Positions 63,201 to 64,000 of a stretch of 64,000 nucleotides of DNA are shown here, one piece after another. The stretch spans positions 17,495,704-17,559,703 of the forward strand of contig NC_088304.1 of assembly GCF_032854445.1 (NCBI RefSeq), written 5' to 3'. The DNA is from Liolophura sinensis. Taxonomy: Eukaryota > Mollusca > Polyplacophora > Chitonida > Chitonidae. Below the pieces are notes generated by a model. The model made no database searches. It was not told where the DNA came from and was given only the letters and a program-made list of their open reading frames with translations. The translations under genes were made by a program, and so were the position numbers. How positions within the stretch are numbered: position 1 is the stretch's first letter; each line of letters starts with the position of its first letter.

Positions 63201-63670
63201 CGGAGAGACATGATGTTTGGTATTTTACACTATGACTGGGAGAGACATCATGTTTGGTCTTTTACACTGTGACTGGGAGAGACATGATGTCTGATGCTTT
63301 ACTCTGTGACTGGAGAGACATCATGTCTGGTGTTTTACACTGAGACAGGGAGAGACATGACGTCTGGTGTTTCACACTGTGACTGGGACAGACATGATGT
63401 CTGGTGTTTCACACTGTGACTGGGTGAGACATGATGTCTGGTGTTTTACACTGTGACTGGGAGTTTTCAATGTGGCTACACCACAAATATGTAGCTGCCA
63501 CTTCTACTATTTATTTGAATTATTTAATAGGTCTTTTACATTATCTTACAAGGTCTTTTACAAGATTACTTCACTTATACGGAAAACCCACAACCATTCG
63601 CAGGTTATCACCTCAACAAAGGCCCAGAACTGCTTCAGGGAACATCTTGGATCACCGGCTGAGCCAAAGT
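39060..63670 (-). CDS. SART3: SART3, U4/U6 snRNP recycling factor: 13 exons, N-terminus outside window
   Basis: Thirteen minus-strand exons with matching phases encode about 515 residues. SART3 (the animal relative of yeast Prp24) is a nuclear protein that binds U6 snRNA and helps U4 and U6 re-anneal between rounds of splicing. In order the exons give: the last HAT repeats (KARELWGSVM, RALNSASDWP, NFEREEGTFETYD); a basic Lys/Gln-rich linker; an acidic and Ser-rich segment ending PPVKKVK; RRM1 (RNP2 VFISNL, RNP1 KGFGYVEF); RRM2 (RNP2 LFVRGL, RNP1 KGLAYIEF, then VAISNPP); a tail RGKARTQLSLVPRAV; and the LSm-binding C-terminus KMSNSDFRNMLLKK. This domain order and the tail are diagnostic. The family is about 900-960 residues, so roughly 400-450 N-terminal residues lie to the right of 64000. 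All introns are GT-AG. Many carry tandem arrays next to their acceptor. No polyadenylation signal was assigned. Confidence 0.95.
40277..40547 (-). mobile_element. Full-length SINE, family C, in SART3 last intron
   Basis: The tRNA-like head GTCTCCATTGCTCAGTTTG (minus strand) is at the right end and (AAATA)n at the left. It is bounded by TAACTTATT at 40268-40276 and 40548-40556. The insertion lies 28 bases into the intron after the SART3 donor at 40584, and it is in the sense orientation of SART3. Confidence 0.9.
40585..40745 (-). CDS. SART3: SART3 exon: end of RRM2
   Basis: It encodes TEAAQAVLKTDGLQIGDHTI, then SVAISNPPDRRAPLK and a Gly/Lys-rich end. It starts in phase 0 after TCTCTCTCCCAG and ends in phase 2 (AT before GTTAGT), which fits the last exon exactly. 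It covers helix 2 and strand 4 of RRM2. Confidence 0.93.
40750..40990. repeat. 27-bp polypyrimidine array at the SART3 RRM2 acceptor
   Basis: Read on the minus (sense) strand, units of about 27 bases such as CTCACATTACATCTGTTTCG plus TTTTTCT recur about eight times and run into the splice acceptor, whose own tract (GTTTGGTTTCTCTCTCCCAG) is a variant of the unit. The frame stays open from the array through the exon. Confidence 0.85.
41350..41404 (+). repeat. ~55-bp direct repeat, left copy, flanking the TatD-like pseudogene
   Basis: GACCCAGAGAGTTGTCCCCC within a 55-base block matching 43130-43184 with about four differences. Similarity stops sharply at both ends of the block. Confidence 0.8.
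41815..42115 (+). other. Coding-like stretch upstream of TatD pseudogene, unrecognised
   Basis: An open frame from about 41815 to the TAA at 42104 reads, in part, MAEHIIRLPSTTDTLS, ITDLVQETGVSYETWQRWLE. Composition looks protein-like (acidic, with Trp and few low-complexity runs). It may be an upstream part of the same decayed gene or a separate fragment. I do not recognise the family. Confidence 0.3.
42160..42863 (+). pseudogene. TatD-family metal-dependent DNase pseudogene, antisense in a SART3 intron
   Basis: TatD proteins are TIM-barrel metal-dependent nucleases. Pieces in the right order are visible: the metal-binding DTHFHLERL (42247 on), SFGVHPDI (42427 on), then in a shifted frame LTVENIRQFDAFLQHTA, then PIHQHCF (42554 on) followed by frames with in-line stops, and finally PYLSPPSYGPINTPWF and LLQIANINAMSLYKW (ends 42863). 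There is a frameshift after HPDI near 42450 and several stop codons, and the acidic residue before SPYL, normally the catalytic Asp, is His. It is therefore a dead copy. It has no introns across the recognisable part and is flanked by ~55-bp direct repeats, so it may have arrived as part of a mobile or retro-copied unit. Confidence 0.82.
43130..43184 (+). repeat. ~55-bp direct repeat, right copy
   Basis: GACCCGTAGAGTTGTCCCCC within the block matching 41350-41404. The two copies enclose 1.7 kb that contains the TatD-like pseudogene. Confidence 0.8.
43185..43990. other. SART3 intron sequence, nothing recognised
   Basis: AT-rich intronic sequence. No exon or element could be supported. Confidence 0.3.
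44004..44174 (+). mobile_element. 5'-truncated SINE, family C, with internal duplication
   Basis: It starts GGTCTGCCAGCAACCTGCGG and contains a doubled GGTGGGTTT / GTGGGTTT segment and a poly(A)-rich end. It is bounded by the 13-bp duplication ATAGCTGCATTGA at 43991-44003 and 44175-44187. Confidence 0.88.
44591..44674 (-). CDS. SART3: SART3 exon: RRM2 RNP1
   Basis: 28 codons, phase 0 at both ends, HGKLRSVRLVTHKSG then APKGLAYIEFENE. It contains the RNP1 octamer KGLAYIEF. Donor GTAAAA; acceptor TTTTGGATTGCAG. Confidence 0.95.
45110..45392 (-). mobile_element. SINE family B, second copy
   Basis: It matches 4290-4575 along its length. The tRNA-like head at the right end reads, on the minus strand, TGGTGTAATGGTTTGAGC with B-box-like GGGATCGAACCC. 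Confidence 0.65.
45474..45616 (-). mobile_element. 5'-truncated SINE, family C
   Basis: TTATTTATTTATTTGATTCATG, then the reverse complement of the core, ending at CGCAGGTTGCTG. The head is missing and no target duplication was found. Confidence 0.82.
45617..46632. other. SART3 intron sequence, nothing recognised
   Basis: Intronic sequence without supported features. Confidence 0.3.
46633..46722 (-). CDS. SART3: SART3 exon: RRM2 start
   Basis: 30 codons in phase 0: FSTDLEKNKLFVRGLPFTCS then KEALENIFGQ. It contains RNP2 (LFVRGL). Acceptor GTTTTTTTAG; donor GTGAGG. Confidence 0.95.
47225..47329 (-). CDS. SART3: SART3 exon: end of RRM1 and inter-RRM linker
   Basis: 35 codons in phase 0: DSVSAALRMDRKDVEGRPMY then VSPSIDRSKQPATFR. 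The MDRKxVEGRPM segment is strongly conserved in the family. Acceptor GTGTATTGCAG; donor GTAAGG. Confidence 0.95.
47381..53625. repeat. 6.2-kb array of a 54-bp unit filling the intron inside RRM1 of SART3
   Basis: About 115 copies of a unit containing TTGTAACTCCTGCTCATTTC, ATTAAGCCACCCACTAAGAC and ACCTGTGCATGTGC. Some units are 55 or 47-48 bp. The array takes up 97% of the 6,424-base intron, leaving 51 bases to the acceptor and 128 to the donor. Blocks are re-duplicated: 49329-49688 recurs at 50890-51249 (offset 1,561), and 48248-49200 recurs at about 52560-53500 (offset 4,312). Unit length divisible by three and lack of stops keep many frames open; none is a plausible gene. Confidence 0.97.
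53754..53837 (-). CDS. SART3: SART3 exon: RRM1 RNP1
   Basis: 28 codons in phase 0: CGEITEVRLPKNFKG then KSKGFGYVEFRTE. It contains the RNP1 octamer KGFGYVEF. Acceptor GTTCTCTTTTCAG; donor GTACAT. Confidence 0.95.
53885..53994. repeat. 52-bp tandem duplication in SART3 intron
   Basis: TTTATGCAATGGCCTTCCAA and the rest of the unit occur twice, 52 bases apart, with essentially no differences. It begins about 50 bases upstream of the acceptor at 53838. Confidence 0.92.
54578..54702 (-). CDS. SART3: SART3 exon: RRM1 start
   Basis: Two bases complete a Gly codon, then AGEAIATQAVPHDASKEHRT and VFISNLLYSIDEERLREIFSQ (split here for length), ending in phase 0 before GTAAGT. RNP2 is VFISNL. The acceptor (ATGTGTATTCCAG) and the first ~30 exon bases form the first unit of the 60-bp array upstream, so which copy of the acceptor is used is uncertain. 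The nearest gives the shortest exon and fits the phase-1 donor of the previous exon. Confidence 0.88.
54690..55548 (-). repeat. 60-bp array made of a 3' splice site plus exon start
   Basis: About 14 further copies of the unit lie upstream of the SART3 RRM1 exon. In the sense (minus) direction each has TTTATGTGTATTCCAG followed by GTCCCGGTGAAGC and AATAGCCACACAAG, matching the true intron end and exon start. One copy is cut to ~45 bases (around 54987). The frame is open through about six units before a stop at about 55091. Confidence 0.95.
55665..55738. repeat. ~20-bp tandem repeat, four copies
   Basis: AAGTATCCACATAATAC recurs four times in the SART3 intron. Confidence 0.85.
55815..55866 (+). 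mobile_element. SINE family C tail fragment
   Basis: ATACTCTTGAGTACAGTGCA followed by ACACCAATCAAATAAATAAA is the last ~50 bases of the element. An oppositely oriented, badly eroded tail-like piece starts right after it at 55870. Confidence 0.6.
56156..56317. mobile_element. 162-bp inverted-repeat MITE flanked by TA
   Basis: Terminal inverted repeats of about 35 bases (CACGACTAGTGTAAC... against CACGAGTAGTGTAAC... on the other strand, both followed by an A-rich stretch and CGAAAGACT) differ at about five positions. TA lies on both sides (56154-56155 and 56318-56319), as expected for a Tc1/mariner-type insertion. There is no coding capacity. Confidence 0.8.
56340..56612. repeat. ~60-bp tandem repeat, about five copies
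   Basis: CTGATGTTCCAATAATATAC, CTCATGGTACTCATGATATC and AGTGGTCA-type words alternate about five times in the SART3 intron. Confidence 0.85.
57946..58054 (-). CDS. SART3: SART3 exon: Ser/Pro-rich linker before RRM1
   Basis: 36 codons plus one base: LDGSGDTAGSGSKMSSSTVS to PPDGEPPVKKVK, ending in phase 1 before GTGAAC, which matches the two-base start of the RRM1 exon. Acceptor TTGTATTAACAG. PVKKVK may be a nuclear-localisation patch. Confidence 0.9.
58080..58885. repeat. ~35-41 bp minisatellite next to the SART3 linker-exon acceptor
   Basis: About 20 copies of a unit with CTAGACAGTCATGATAACAC and AGTAAGACTACA. Toward the right the units lengthen with CATGTATATGC. The array starts 25 bases from the acceptor at 58055. 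Confidence 0.93.
59009..59123 (+). mobile_element. Strongly 5'-truncated SINE, family C, poly(A) end
   Basis: It starts CCCCCGGGCTCTGCCCGG and ends in a run of about 23 A. It is bounded by a 13-bp duplication, TGTATATTTATTT, at 58996-59008 and 59124-59136. The pure A run suggests a young insertion. Confidence 0.9.
59411..59626 (-). CDS. SART3: SART3 exon: basic linker
   Basis: 72 codons in phase 0, from AAEKEALMEDSKKSVKPGKK to IPELKPYKRK. Lys-rich and Gln-rich with no folded domain; this is the nuclear-localisation linker between the HAT repeats and RRM1. The opening AAEKEA is conserved in the family. Acceptor GTTGATAATTTCAG; donor GTGAGT. Confidence 0.93.
59897..60117 (-). mobile_element. 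Diverged SINE, family C
   Basis: TTATTTATTTATTCACTTAG, then the reverse complement of the core with many substitutions. It is bounded by the 8-bp duplication TTCAGTTT at 59889-59896 and 60118-60125. Confidence 0.75.
60552..60671. repeat. 60-bp tandem duplication in SART3 intron
   Basis: Two copies, exactly 60 bases apart, with one difference (GTAATTAATAC against GTAATTGATAC). Confidence 0.95.
60891..60967 (-). CDS. SART3: SART3 exon: end of HAT domain
   Basis: Two bases complete a Gly codon, then 25 codons, TFETYDQAVIKCEAQMERVS then ERRAV. The donor GTCAGT is weaker than its neighbours. Acceptor TTTGTTTCAG. Confidence 0.92.
61040..61110 (-). tRNA. tRNA-like sequence, probably pseudogene or SINE head
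   Basis: On the minus strand GCTCAGTTCGTAGAGCGC resembles an A box and D arm, followed by an anticodon-arm-like segment and GAGTTCAAATCC resembling a B box. If read as a tRNA the loop would show UCA. The acceptor stem does not pair, so it is not a working tRNA. It lies in a SART3 intron. Confidence 0.35.
61472..61584 (-). CDS. SART3: SART3 exon: HAT repeat
   Basis: One base completes an Arg codon, then 37 codons, LFGDTKHCRKLLQRALNSAS then DWPESIVEAFLNFEREE, ending in phase 1 before GTAAGA. The GDTxHCRK and RAL words match a HAT repeat of the family. Confidence 0.94.
61944..62053 (-). CDS. SART3: SART3 exon: HAT repeat
   Basis: 36 codons plus two bases, ARFCKNMEKARELWGSVMAE then GHGNEAVMWLEYLKLE, phase 0 at the start and phase 2 at the end before GTAAGT. 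It contains the KARELW and WLEY aromatic pair typical of HAT (half-TPR-like) helices. Confidence 0.94.
62530..63470. repeat. ~35-40 bp minisatellite in SART3 intron
   Basis: Left part: GGGGTGTCATGTCTGGTGTC with AGTATACTACAGCTGG. Right part: GAGAGACATGATGTCTGGTG with TTTTACACTGTGACTGG. About 25 units in all, grading from one form into the other. Confidence 0.9.
63507..63608 (-). mobile_element. Eroded SINE family C remnant abutting a SART3 splice donor
   Basis: TATTTATTTGAATTATTTAA, then TTCACTTATACGGAAAACCC and ACAACCATTCGCAGGTT match the reverse complement of the family C tail and central domain with deletions. The right end falls 3-4 bases from the exon end at 63612. Confidence 0.55.
63612..63670 (-). 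CDS. SART3: SART3 exon: HAT repeat, first exon inside the window
   Basis: Two bases complete a codon begun in the previous (unseen) exon, then 19 codons, FGSAGDPRCSLKQFWAFVE, ending in phase 0 before GTGATA. SGDPxC followed by a Trp helix corresponds to the HAT segment that precedes the KARELW repeat. Acceptor TTATTTTCAG. Confidence 0.85.
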
Positions 63671-63734
63671 CTGAAAATAAAACAAATGTCTATATTTGGG
63701 AATACTAAGCCAAATATCTCACAGCACACAAAAA

Positions 63735-64000
63735 CCACCAGCAGATTGTGTGGTCTGCAAATTACCTCCCTTCTCACAGCGCACAAATAGGTGATGCCAC
63801 CAGCCGATTGCGTGATCTGCAAATTTCCTCCCTTCTCGCAGCGCACAGAGGCGATACCACCAGCAGATTGTGTGGTCCGCAAATTACCTCCCTTCTTACA
63901 GCGCACAAATAGCCGACACGACCAGCAGATTGCGTGGTCCGCAAATTACCTCCCTTCTTACAGCGCACAAATAGCCGACACGACCAGCAGATTGCGTGGT
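63735..64000. repeat. ~60-63 bp minisatellite running off the right edge
   Basis: At least four copies of a unit containing CACCAGCAGATTGTGTGGTC, TGCAAATTACCTCCCTTCTC and ACAGCGCACAAATA. It begins about 65 bases upstream (sense) of the SART3 acceptor at 63671. Confidence 0.92.

Overview
The window is nuclear DNA from an animal. It has small exons with GT-AG introns, long non-coding stretches, many tandem arrays and several families of tRNA-headed SINEs. The commonest SINE tail (a conserved block around GTATAAGTGAAATATTCTTGAG, ending in AATAAATA repeats) and the frequent ACATGTA words suggest a lophotrochozoan such as a mollusc or brachiopod. That placement is inference; the species cannot be named from this sequence alone.

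Layout. (1) At 1984-2267 on the minus strand is the first coding exon of a cofilin/ADF gene; the rest of that gene lies beyond the left edge or in unrecognised sequence. (2) From 3 to 17 kb I see no convincing gene: two SINE families, AT microsatellites, a degenerate 'GGATACCTATATAACCAGACAG' array (5851-7320) and a near-identical block of it at 15410-15680. (3) From 17.4 to 31.2 kb are two complete fatty-acid-binding-protein genes in tandem on the plus strand. Each has four coding exons with identical intron phases (1, 0, 0), giving 131 and 132 residues, and each has a different minisatellite in intron 1. (4) From 32 to 39 kb is repeat-rich intergenic DNA with SINEs, a broken ~390-bp repeat holding a solo-LTR-like insert, and a 19-bp minisatellite. 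(5) From 39.06 kb to the right edge is the 3' two thirds of SART3 on the minus strand: thirteen exons encoding the last HAT repeats, a basic linker, two RRMs and the C-terminal LSm-interacting tail. The N-terminal exons lie to the right of the window.

The most unusual feature is the SART3 locus. Several introns carry tandem arrays packed against their 3' splice sites. In one, each 60-bp unit (about 14 extra copies) is a copy of the intron end plus the start of the exon, so the array is a ladder of decoy splice acceptors that stay in frame for several units. In another, a 27-bp unit repeats the polypyrimidine tract itself. A 6.2-kb array of a 54-bp unit, with large secondary duplications, fills the intron that splits RRM1. 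SART3 is a spliceosome recycling factor, so the crowding of splice-like arrays in its own gene deserves a check. An intron also holds a decayed TatD-family DNase pseudogene in antisense orientation.

The SINE copies are informative: nine of them can be bounded by 8-13 bp target-site duplications read directly from the sequence, several are 5'-truncated, and they give a clear record of LINE-type retrotransposition. Gene functions are inferred from protein motifs only; no search or expression data were available.
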